From Candidatus Zipacnadia bacterium (GTDB taxonomy: Bacteria; Armatimonadota; Zipacnadia; Zipacnadales; UBA5352), in assembly GCA_029821635.1 (NCBI GenBank), contig JALGSW010000006.1, positions 1 through 53,574 on the forward strand: 53,574 bases of DNA, given 5' to 3'. Under the pieces are notes generated by a model, which was given only the letters and a program-made list of their open reading frames with translations, was not told the DNA's origin and made no database searches. The first letter of the stretch is position 1; each line of letters opens with the position of its first letter. Below, one piece after another: positions 31,228 through 39,338 of the stretch. The position numbers and the translations under genes were made by a program.

Positions 31228-31281
31228 CTCTCCATTCGGCCTACCTCTGGCTGGAATCGCTCAAGAAGTTCCGCTAGCGGC

Positions 31282-31314
31282 ACAGGCCGGTGCGGGGACC
31301 GGCCTCTCCAACGG
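31282..31314 (-). repeat. Solitary REP related to the RAYT-flanking repeats
   Basis: Minus strand GTTGGAGAGGCCGGTCCCCGCACCGGCC matches GTTTGGAGGGGCCGGTCTCCGACCCGGCC head and hairpin. Confidence 0.6.
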
Positions 31315-31327
31315 CAAAGGCAGCCTC

Positions 31328-32425
31328 TCACCCGTTCGGCTGCAGGACGGCCTTCACCACGCGGAGTTGCTCGACGTCATCCAGCGCCTGCGCGGCCTCG
31401 TCGAGGGTGTAGTAGCGGCTGATGACCGCCTCCCACGGCACGCGCTCAAGGTTGCGGGCCAGGACCTGCAGCGAGCGGTAGAAGTGCGAGAAGTCGATCC
31501 CCCAGCAGCCGCGCACGTCGAGGTGCTTGCGGTTCAGATCGTGGTGCGGATTGATCGCGACCTCGCCCGCGTCCGTATACTGCCCGACCACCACGTAGAC
31601 CCCCGCGTCGCGCGTGAGGTGCATGCCCTCGGGGACCGCTGCAGGCGCGCCCGTCGCCTCGATCGTCACGTCCGCACCGTGGCCGCCGGTCAGCGCGAGG
31701 AACTGCTCGCGGCGCTCTGCGGCGGTGGTGCCCTCGATGCTGATCGTGGCATCCGCGCCGAGGCGCTCCCCCACCTCCAGCCGCAGCTCCGGCGCGCCCA
31801 CGAGGATCACGCGATTCGCCCCGGCGAGACGCGCCAGCGCCGTCGCCATCAGCCCCACCGGCCCGCTGCCCTGCACCACGACCGTGTCGCCGAGGCCGAC
31901 TTCGCCGCGCTCGATGGCGTGGAAGGCCGTCGGCAGCGCGCAGCCACCCGCGATGAACGCTTCGGGCGTCAGGCCCTCAGGCAGACGCGCGATCTTCACG
32001 CCGGGCTTGAGGTAGATCTTCTCCGCCCAGCCGCCGAGCAGCCCCTCGTCCGCACCGTAGGTGATGCCGTAGACCCGGCGGCTCGGGCAGCGCGTGGTGG
32101 TCTTCGCCACGAGGCACTGCCAGCAGGCGTTGCAGGTCTCGTGCACATCGAGGAAGGTCACGAGATCGCCCTCAGTGAGCGGCTCGCCCAGCGCATCCGT
32201 GACCTCGCCAGCCATCGCGTCGATGGTGCCGACGTTGATGTGGCCGGGGATGAGCGGGTAGGGCGCCGCGTCGAGCTGCCCATGCAGCAGGTGTACGTCG
32301 GTGCCGCAGACCTCCGTGTAGAGCGTGCGCAGCAGCGCCGCGCCGGGCTCAAGCTGCGGGTCGGGATACTCGCGGATCTCAACGGGGCCTCCGGGCCGGG
32401 GGATGACGGCTGCTCGCACGGGCAT
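31328..32425 (-). CDS. Zinc-dependent MDR alcohol/polyol dehydrogenase-like protein
   Basis: EVCGTDVHLLHG, PGHINVGTI, CNACWQCLVAKTTTRC, VVQGSGPVGLMATALARLAGANRVI. Confidence 0.85.
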   Translation of the reverse strand: MPVRAAVIPRPGGPVEIREYPDPQLEPGAALLRTLYTEVCGTDVHLLHGQLDAAPYPLIPGHINVGTIDAMAGEVTDALGEPLTEGDLVTFLDVHETCNACWQCLVAKTTTRCPSRRVYGITYGADEGLLGGWAEKIYLKPGVKIARLPEGLTPEAFIAGGCALPTAFHAIERGEVGLGDTVVVQGSGPVGLMATALARLAGANRVILVGAPELRLEVGERLGADATISIEGTTAAERREQFLALTGGHGADVTIEATGAPAAVPEGMHLTRDAGVYVVVGQYTDAGEVAINPHHDLNRKHLDVRGCWGIDFSHFYRSLQVLARNLERVPWEAVISRYYTLDEAAQALDDVEQLRVVKAVLQPNG

Positions 32426-32500
32426 GATGAACGGACCTCCGGGATGGCGATGAGTGCGGGTGGTCATTCGGCACGGAGCGCGACAAGACCTGCGCCGTCT

Positions 32501-32564
32501 CCCCCCTCTCCCGCTTGCCCCGTGTCGTCTATGGCACGCGGGAAAGAGGTGCCGGGGTGTAAGG
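32501..32564 (+). repeat. Degraded unit of the 38-kb variable-stem repeat family
   Basis: CCCCCCTCTCCCGCTTG 5' arm and GGGAAAGAGGTGCCGGGGTGTAAGG 3' arm match units at 38003-38207. Confidence 0.55.
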
Positions 32565-32669
32565 CCGCCTCACACTTTTCCCTTGTCGACGCAGGAAACC
32601 GACAGGCCCGCGATGAACTCTCCGCAGACCAGACGGACGAAGCCCCCGAGAAAATTACTGGAGGTTGCG

Positions 32670-33962
32670 ATGATGCCTGTTTCTGAAAAACTGGCGATTG
32701 ACGGCGGACCCAGGACGGTGGAGGAGGGGTCGATCAAAACCTGGCCCCCGCACGATGAACGGGACCGCCAGGTGATCATGGACGTGTTCGACAGCAACGT
32801 CTTCCATGGCAACGCCGCGCCGCATGCGCTCGAGATGCAGGAGAAGTGGCAGGAGTTCTGCGGCTGCAAGTACGCGCTGGTGACCAACTCCGGCACCTCC
32901 GCGCTGCACATGGCCGTAGCGGCGGCAGGCGTGCTCCCCGGCGACGAGGTCATCACTTCCGCGTTCAGCTTCTGGGCGTCCGCGGCGGCGATCCTGCATC
33001 ACTGCGCGATCCCGGTCTTCGTGGACCTCGACCCGGTCTACTACACGATCGACCCGGCGCGCATCGAGGCCGCAATCACGCCGCGCACCACCGCGATCAT
33101 GCCCGTCCACATCCACGGCATGCCCGCGAACGTTGGCCCGATCCTCGAGATCGCCAAGAAGCATGGCCTGAAGGTCGTCCACGATGCCTGCCAGGCGCAC
33201 GGCGCGACCATCGACGGCCAGCGCGTCGGCGGCATCGACTTCACCACCGGCTTCTCGACCAACCGCAGCAAGAACCTCTCCTCGGGTGAGGGCGGCATCT
33301 TCACCACCAGCGACGATGACGCCTACGAGCACGCAAAGCGGATGCGCGAGTTCGGCGAGGTCGTCCCGCCCAGCGGCCAGCAGCGCGAGTACAACGCCTT
33401 CGGCCTCGGCTGGAACTACCGCCCGCACGAGTTCGTGAACGCGTTCATGGTCAGCCAGTTCGCGCGGCTGCCCGAGAACAACGCGAAGCGGCAGGAGTTC
33501 GCGCGCTTCCTCACCGCCGAGCTTGCCGGGATCCCGGGCGTCGAGGGCCCGCCGGAGCCGCCGTGGGGCGAGCCGGTCTACTTCACCTACGTCGTCGAGT
33601 TCAAGCCCGAGCAGGTCGGCCTCGACTGCACCGCCGGCGAGATGAAGGCCGCGTGCGTGAGGGCGCTCGCCGCCGAGGGCATCGGGATGGGCCAGTGGCA
33701 GAGCCGGCCGATCCCCGGCCAGGACGTCTTCCTGCAGAAGGAGGGCTTCGGCCGTGGTGTGCCGTGGGTGCTGAACCCGGACGTGGAGTACAACTACCGT
33801 GGCGAGGACTATCCGCTGACGGTGGAGTTCATCGCCTCGCACAGCTACCTCGGCGGCGTCCACCCGCCGAACGACCTGGAGCTGATGAAGAAGTACATCG
33901 CGGGCTTCCGCAAGGTCATGGGCAACATCGACCGCGTGATGGAGATCGCGAAGCAGGCATAG
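32670..33962 (+). CDS. DegT/DnrJ/EryC1/StrS-family aminotransferase
   Basis: ALVTNSGTSALHMAVAAAGVLPGDEVITSAFSFWASAAAIL; VHDACQAHGA; FSTNRSKNLSSGEGG (PLP lysine region). Confidence 0.9.
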   Translation: MMPVSEKLAIDGGPRTVEEGSIKTWPPHDERDRQVIMDVFDSNVFHGNAAPHALEMQEKWQEFCGCKYALVTNSGTSALHMAVAAAGVLPGDEVITSAFSFWASAAAILHHCAIPVFVDLDPVYYTIDPARIEAAITPRTTAIMPVHIHGMPANVGPILEIAKKHGLKVVHDACQAHGATIDGQRVGGIDFTTGFSTNRSKNLSSGEGGIFTTSDDDAYEHAKRMREFGEVVPPSGQQREYNAFGLGWNYRPHEFVNAFMVSQFARLPENNAKRQEFARFLTAELAGIPGVEGPPEPPWGEPVYFTYVVEFKPEQVGLDCTAGEMKAACVRALAAEGIGMGQWQSRPIPGQDVFLQKEGFGRGVPWVLNPDVEYNYRGEDYPLTVEFIASHSYLGGVHPPNDLELMKKYIAGFRKVMGNIDRVMEIAKQA

Positions 33963-34000
33963 GGTCGGCGTCTGTCGTTTGTCGTTGCTGTTTGTTGTTT

Positions 34001-34040
34001 CGTTTGGAGGGGCCGGTCTCCGACCCGGCCCGGCCCCTCC
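34001..34040 (+). repeat. Left inverted REP flanking RAYT gene
   Basis: CGTTTGGAGGGGCCGGTCTCCGACCCGGCCCGGC; also contains GAGGGGCCGG/CCGGCCCCTC hairpin; reverse complement of 34610-34644 with essentially one small difference. Confidence 0.85.
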
Positions 34041-34063
34041 TGCACACATCACGGGGGAACGCC

Positions 34064-34603
34064 ATGAAGCAATGGCCGCCACGCGAGATCTTCCCTGACC
34101 GGCACAGGCCTCACCGCCTTCCGCCAGAGGAGTACCAACGTGTCGGGCAGCCGGTCTTCTTCGCCACGTGCACCGACGACCGGCGGGCAATCCTGCTGCA
34201 ACGAGGCCTTCCCGGGGCGCTGGCGATCCTGCTCGACCAATCGGCGTCGGCGTGCGACTGCGACATCATTGCGTACACGATCATGCCCGACCACATCCAC
34301 GTCCTTGCGTGTGTGGTCCGCGAAGGCGGAGATGTGCTCTCGTTCTTCAAGGAGTTCAAGCGTAGCGCGGCGCTGGCCGCCATGCGGCGAGGCTTCCCGC
34401 GCCTGTGGCAGCGTGATTTCTGGGATCGGCACACGCGCAACAGCCACGACCTGAAACGGTGCGTCACATACGTCCTGTGGAATCCGGTGGAGGAGGGGCT
34501 GTGCGAGGATGCCCACGACTGGCCATGGACCGAGTTCCGCGACTGGCCATGGGCGCTCGTCGAGCAAGCGGCTTCGGGGGGCGAAGGGACGCTCGGGGGA
34601 TGA
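34064..34603 (+). CDS. REP-associated tyrosine transposase (RAYT, Y1_Tnp/HUH)
   Basis: HUH motif YTIMPDHIHVLACV; Tyr region CVTYVLWNPVEEGLCEDAHDWPWTEF; flanked by inverted REPs; ORF track start far upstream, ATG 34064 preferred. Confidence 0.88.
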   Translation: MKQWPPREIFPDRHRPHRLPPEEYQRVGQPVFFATCTDDRRAILLQRGLPGALAILLDQSASACDCDIIAYTIMPDHIHVLACVVREGGDVLSFFKEFKRSAALAAMRRGFPRLWQRDFWDRHTRNSHDLKRCVTYVLWNPVEEGLCEDAHDWPWTEFRDWPWALVEQAASGGEGTLGG

Positions 34604-34609
34604 CGGACA

Positions 34610-34644
34610 GCCGGGCCGGGTCGGAGACCGGCTCCCTCCAAACG
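34610..34644 (-). repeat. Right inverted REP flanking RAYT gene
   Basis: GCCGGGCCGGGTCGGAGACCGGCTCCCTCCAAACG, reverse complement of 34001-34034. Confidence 0.85.
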
Positions 34645-34693
34645 GAACGGACAACGACAACGACGGACGACAACGACACGGAGGCCCCCACCC

Positions 34694-36019
34694 ATGCTCA
34701 ACGTCGGCCTGGCTGAGATCGACGTAACTCCCCCGCTCGGCATCGCCATGTCCGGGCATTGGAACATCCGCTACGCCAACTCGGTGCGCGATCCGCTCTT
34801 CGCACACGCGATGGTCCTCGACAACGCCGGGGACCCGCCCATCTGCCTCATCACCGTGGACACGCTCTCGGTGCAGCGCGGCACCGTCCTGCGCTGCCGC
34901 AAGGCCATCGAGCAGGCCACCGGCATCCCGGCCGAGCGTATCGCGATCTCCGCGACGCACACGCACTACGGCCCGCTCGTCGCGCGCATCTGGACGCGCG
35001 ACGTGCGGCCCGACCCCGACTACCTCGCGGAGTTCGCGGCAGGGATCGTGAGGGCCGCGACGACCGCGTGGGAGACCCGACAGCCCGCGCAGATCGCCAT
35101 CGGCTGGGCGTTCGAGGGCCGCATCTCGTTCAACCGCCGCTTCATGATGCGCTCGGGCGAGGTCCTCATGCACCCGCCGGTCGCGAGCACCGACATCCTC
35201 TACCAGGAGGGCAAGACCGACCCGGAGGTCGGCATGATCTCCGTGCGCGACACCGACGGCAACCCGATCGGCTGGTGGGTCAACTTCGCCTGCCACGCGA
35301 CCGTCTCGGAGCAGGGCGACGCGATCTCCGCCGACTACCCCGGCGAGCTCTCGCGCGAGATGAAGCGCCGCCACGGCGACGGCGTCGTGACGCTCTACGG
35401 GAACGGCTGCTGCGGGAATCTCTGCCAGATCGACGTCTTCGACCCCGACCGCGCGGCCAAGGGCGACCCGATCCTCGAAGCGCTCGCGAAGGGCATCGCC
35501 GACGCGGTCGATCGCGCAGAGGCGGAGGCCGAGTTCGTCGATGATCTGCCACTCGACGCGCGCTCGGTGGAGACGCAGATTCCGCTGCGGCACGTTGCCC
35601 CGGAGGTGGAGCAGGCCGCGCGGGAGGTGCTCGAAGACGAGGAGTACGATGAGAGCAATGCCGCCGCGCAGCGTGAGCACACCTACGCGCGCATGGTGAT
35701 CGAGCTGGTCGAGGAGAAGCGCGAGCGGCCGCTCACGCCTGCTGAGATTCAGGCGCTGCGCATCGGCGATGTCGCGCTGGTGATGCTGCCGGGCGAGGTC
35801 TTCGTCGAGCACGGGCTGACGATCAAGCTGCAGTCCCCGGCGAAGCGCACCTTCGTGGTGGAGCTGGCGAACGGGATCGTGGGCTACGTTCCCACGCGCG
35901 AGGCGTTCCCCGGCGGTGGCTACGAGCAGCGGCTGGGCAACAACAGCAAGCTCTCCCCCGTCGCGGGCGAGATGATGACCGAGACGGCGCTGGCGCTGCT
36001 GGATTCGATGTTCCGGTAG
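34694..36019 (+). CDS. Neutral/alkaline ceramidase-like (N-terminal domain) protein
   Basis: NVGLAEIDVTPPLGIAMSGH, ISATHTHYGP, FACHATV, GNGCCGNL motifs. Confidence 0.8.
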   Translation: MLNVGLAEIDVTPPLGIAMSGHWNIRYANSVRDPLFAHAMVLDNAGDPPICLITVDTLSVQRGTVLRCRKAIEQATGIPAERIAISATHTHYGPLVARIWTRDVRPDPDYLAEFAAGIVRAATTAWETRQPAQIAIGWAFEGRISFNRRFMMRSGEVLMHPPVASTDILYQEGKTDPEVGMISVRDTDGNPIGWWVNFACHATVSEQGDAISADYPGELSREMKRRHGDGVVTLYGNGCCGNLCQIDVFDPDRAAKGDPILEALAKGIADAVDRAEAEAEFVDDLPLDARSVETQIPLRHVAPEVEQAAREVLEDEEYDESNAAAQREHTYARMVIELVEEKRERPLTPAEIQALRIGDVALVMLPGEVFVEHGLTIKLQSPAKRTFVVELANGIVGYVPTREAFPGGGYEQRLGNNSKLSPVAGEMMTETALALLDSMFR

Positions 36020-36054
36020 TCGGAGAAGCGTGCCACCGTCACAAGGCCGACGAA

Positions 36055-36076
36055 GTGCGCACGGGGGCGTGCGCAC
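36055..36076. repeat. REP-like hairpin GTGCGCACG-GGGG-CGTGCGCAC
   Basis: Perfect 9-bp inverted repeat followed by CACGGAC. Confidence 0.5.
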
Positions 36077-36203
36077 CACGGACGGCAACGCCTCCCCTAC
36101 CCTCCCTCGCAGCAATATGGTATCCTCCCCTGGACGCCCAACAGTCCCGCGCCCCCACCCAGGCACTCCCATGCACGCGGTCCGGCGGGGAAGGAGACGC
36201 ATC

Positions 36204-37991
36204 ATGCCCTGGAGATTGCCCGGTGACGTGACCGACCGAGCCGTCACCCTCTACATGACCGGCGCCGTCTGCACTCAGCCCGCTCAGGTGCTGCAGACCG
36301 AGCATGCCGTCAAGGTCATCCAGAACTTCATCAACAAGCTGCGCGAGCGCGGCTCGATGCACCTGAAGGTCTTCGGTGAGATGCAGACCGAGGGCACGCG
36401 CAAGGAGCCCTCCCCCGCCGCCGAGCTGCTCGCGCACGTCCTCGCGTTGCTATGCGACATGACCCCCGAGGACGCCTGCATGCGCGCTCCCGACTGCCGG
36501 GGGCTGCTCGACGACCCGATGCCCCTCGCAGAACTGGTCGAGGAGCTCTACGACCACTGGCGCGGCTATGAGCGCTACCTGATGCTCGAATCGTCCGCCG
36601 ACGACTCGCGCGATTCGGCCATCGGCGGACACATGCCCTTCATCTACAACAATCAGGACATCAACCACCTGATCCGCGACGCATACCGGCGCATCGAGCG
36701 GCATCTGCGCGGGCACTGGCCGCGCGTCTACCGCCAGACTCCCGGTGGCGCGAACATGTCGCTGCTGATCGAGCACATCGCGTGGGACTGCCCCGGCGGC
36801 GTCTACCAGCAGCTCCTCGAGGTGCGCATGGTGCGCCTCGCGCTGCTGGTGCCGCCCGTGATCCTCTACCCGCGCAGCATCCGCCGCCAGGGGCGCTTCG
36901 TCGAGGTCGAGACCAACCCGCTCGATGACCTCAGCATCGACCACCTCACCTGGCTGTGCATCCCGGTGCTCGTGGGTGAACTGCGCTTCCACGTCTACTT
37001 CCATCGCGACTACCTCGCGCAGGCGACCTCGCTCGTGAACCTCTTCGAGCTGTCCGGACACGAGGAGGCGCGCGACAAGCCCGACGGCATCCTGCTCTTC
37101 GGCGTGCCGCCCACGCACCTCGGGCGCGAGCAGACGGTCTTCCACATCGACGAGGAGAACGACATCGCCATCGGGGCGGTCGGCGCGGCCGATGAGCATG
37201 ACTACTTCGGCTACTTCAAGAAGATGATGCTCACGCTGCACAACGTGATGATGATGCGACGCGGCCGCCTGCCGCTGCACGGCGCGATGACGCATCTGCG
37301 CCTGCGCGAGGGCCCGGAGCAGTCGGTCATCATCGTGGGCGATTCCGGCGCGGGCAAGTCGGAGACGCTGGAGGCATTCCGCGAGCTGGCGGGCGAGTGG
37401 ATCGCGGATATGACGATCATCTTCGATGACATGGGCTCGCTGAATATCGAGGGCGACCGGCTGCTCGGCTACGGGACGGAGATCGGGGCGTTCGTGCGAC
37501 TCGATGACCTCGATCCGGGCTACGCGTTCGGGCGCTTCGACCGCGCGATCTTCATGAACCCGCAGCGTCAGAACGCGCGCCTCGTCCTGCCGATCAGCGA
37601 GTACTCCGACGTCGTGGCGGGCTACGACGTGTCGATGCTGCTCTACGCGAACAACTACGAACCGGTGACCGAGTCGACGCCGATCGTGGAGTTTTTCCAG
37701 CGGCCGGAGCAGTCGATGGATACCTTCCGCGAGGGCCGGCGCACCGCCAAGGGCACCACGGATGAGCGCGGGATCGTGCAGACCTACTTCGCGAACCCGT
37801 TCGGCCCGGACCAGCGGCGCGACCTGCACGAGCCGCTTGCGGAGCGCTACTTCGGCGCGGCGCACGAACTGGACATCCCGGTCGGGCAGATCCGCACGCG
37901 CCTCGGCATCGAGGGCATGGAGCGCGAGGGCCCGCGCCAGGCCGCGGAGGCGCTGTTCCGCTATCTGATCGCGGAGGCGGAGCGGGGATAG
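36204..37991 (+). CDS. HPr-kinase/PEP-carboxykinase-like P-loop protein (atypical)
   Basis: VIIVGDSGAGKSETLEAFRELAGEWIADM P-loop; FREGRRTAKGTTDERGIVQTYFANPFGP resembles PEPCK-fold C-terminal motif; AAGGAG RBS before 36204. Confidence 0.6.
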   Translation: MPWRLPGDVTDRAVTLYMTGAVCTQPAQVLQTEHAVKVIQNFINKLRERGSMHLKVFGEMQTEGTRKEPSPAAELLAHVLALLCDMTPEDACMRAPDCRGLLDDPMPLAELVEELYDHWRGYERYLMLESSADDSRDSAIGGHMPFIYNNQDINHLIRDAYRRIERHLRGHWPRVYRQTPGGANMSLLIEHIAWDCPGGVYQQLLEVRMVRLALLVPPVILYPRSIRRQGRFVEVETNPLDDLSIDHLTWLCIPVLVGELRFHVYFHRDYLAQATSLVNLFELSGHEEARDKPDGILLFGVPPTHLGREQTVFHIDEENDIAIGAVGAADEHDYFGYFKKMMLTLHNVMMMRRGRLPLHGAMTHLRLREGPEQSVIIVGDSGAGKSETLEAFRELAGEWIADMTIIFDDMGSLNIEGDRLLGYGTEIGAFVRLDDLDPGYAFGRFDRAIFMNPQRQNARLVLPISEYSDVVAGYDVSMLLYANNYEPVTESTPIVEFFQRPEQSMDTFREGRRTAKGTTDERGIVQTYFANPFGPDQRRDLHEPLAERYFGAAHELDIPVGQIRTRLGIEGMEREGPRQAAEALFRYLIAEAERG

Positions 37992-37999
37992 AACGACAC

Positions 38000-38207
38000 C
38001 TCACCCCCCCCGCCCCCCTCTCCCTGGAAACCGCGCGCGCAGGAGAAGTGTGGCGATGACAGGAATCGGGCGCGGTTTCAAGCGGGAGAGGGGGGAGCAC
38101 GACCACGACAGCGACGCACGGCGGACGCGCGAGCCGTTCACCCCCCTCTCCCGCTTGGATCGCGCCGTTTGCGATCCCAGGGAGAGGGGGGCCGGGGGGG
38201 TGAGGTA
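38000..38207. repeat. REPIN-like doublet of inverted hairpin units
   Basis: ACCTCACCCCCCCCGCCCCCCTCTCCCTGG at left versus reverse complement ACCTCACCCCCCCGGCCCCCCTCTCCCTGG at right; each half is itself a hairpin. Confidence 0.8.
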
Positions 38208-38257
38208 GCAGTGGCCCGCGGACTCAGTTAGCGCACAGCACCAGGGAGGCTCTCACC

Positions 38258-39280
38258 ATGCCATCCATCCCATCATACCTCGCCGACTACGCCGACCATT
38301 ACGCGCAGGACCCGCGCGCAGCCGCCGTCGAGTGGTTCCGCGATGCGAAGTATGGCCTCTTCCTCCACTACGGCCTCTACTCGCTGCTGGGCAGGCACGA
38401 GTGGGTGCAGCTCCGCGAGAAGATTTACGTTTCCGAGTACGCGAAACTCGCAGATGACTTCCGCGCGGACGCATTCAATGCCGAGGAGATCGCCGACTTC
38501 GCGCTCGACTGCGGGATGCACTACATCAACCTCACCACCCGTCATCACGACAGCTTCTGCCTCTTCGAGACCGCCGAGACCGAGTTCCAGTCCCTCAACA
38601 CCCCGTGTGGGCGCGACTTGATCGATGAGCTCGCGGAGGCCTGCGCCGATCGCGGGCTCGGCCTGTGCCTCTACTACTCCCACGGCCGCGACTGGCGCCA
38701 TCCACACGCGCCCAACAACGACCGCTGGGGCGGCAGCGCGCGTCCGCAGTATGACCCGCCCGAGCCCACCTACGCCTACGGTGAGGACCACGATCTGCAG
38801 ATCTACGTCGAGTTCCTGCGCGGCCAGATCGACGAGCTGCTGACCAACTACGGCCCCATCGCGGCGATCTGGCTCGACGGCATCGCCGTGCCTCTCAAGG
38901 GCCCCGGCGAGGAGTTCCACTGCCAGGAGCTCTACGACTTCGTGCACAGCAAGCAGCCGCAGGTGCTGGTGAGCTACAAGCAGGGATTCCTCGGCACCGA
39001 GGACTTCTTCGCGCCCGAGCACAAGGCCGTGGAGACCGGTGGCAAGCCCGGTGAGATCTGCACGACGATGGCCCCGCGCTCGTGGGGCTACACGGAGGCG
39101 GTCTGCGGGCAGCACATCGGCGAGGAGGAGGTCTGGGAGAAGCTACGTGAGGCGCGCGGGGCGAACTGCAACCTGCTGCTCAACACCGGCCCGCTGCCCG
39201 ACGGCTCCCTGGATCAGGAGGACGTGCCGGTGCTCAGGCGCATCGGCGAGCGCCTGCGGAGCGAGGGTTTCCCGGAGTAG
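38258..39280 (+). CDS. GH29-type alpha-L-fucosidase
   Basis: WFRDAKYGLFLHYGLYSLLGRHEW, YINLTTRHHDSFCLFET, IAAIWLDGIAVP, NCNLLLNTGPLPDGSL. Confidence 0.85.
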   Translation: MPSIPSYLADYADHYAQDPRAAAVEWFRDAKYGLFLHYGLYSLLGRHEWVQLREKIYVSEYAKLADDFRADAFNAEEIADFALDCGMHYINLTTRHHDSFCLFETAETEFQSLNTPCGRDLIDELAEACADRGLGLCLYYSHGRDWRHPHAPNNDRWGGSARPQYDPPEPTYAYGEDHDLQIYVEFLRGQIDELLTNYGPIAAIWLDGIAVPLKGPGEEFHCQELYDFVHSKQPQVLVSYKQGFLGTEDFFAPEHKAVETGGKPGEICTTMAPRSWGYTEAVCGQHIGEEEVWEKLREARGANCNLLLNTGPLPDGSLDQEDVPVLRRIGERLRSEGFPE

Positions 39281-39338
39281 GCGAGGCGCCCGCGGAGGAG
39301 GAGGAGGAGTAACGCGGCGGGCCGAACAGGCCGCCATC

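Noticed and set aside
28140-34700. Prophage, ICE or integron carrying hamAB and RAYT
   Set aside because: No integrase, tRNA target, phage or conjugation genes; only the two-gene operon plus a RAYT separated by ordinary metabolic genes
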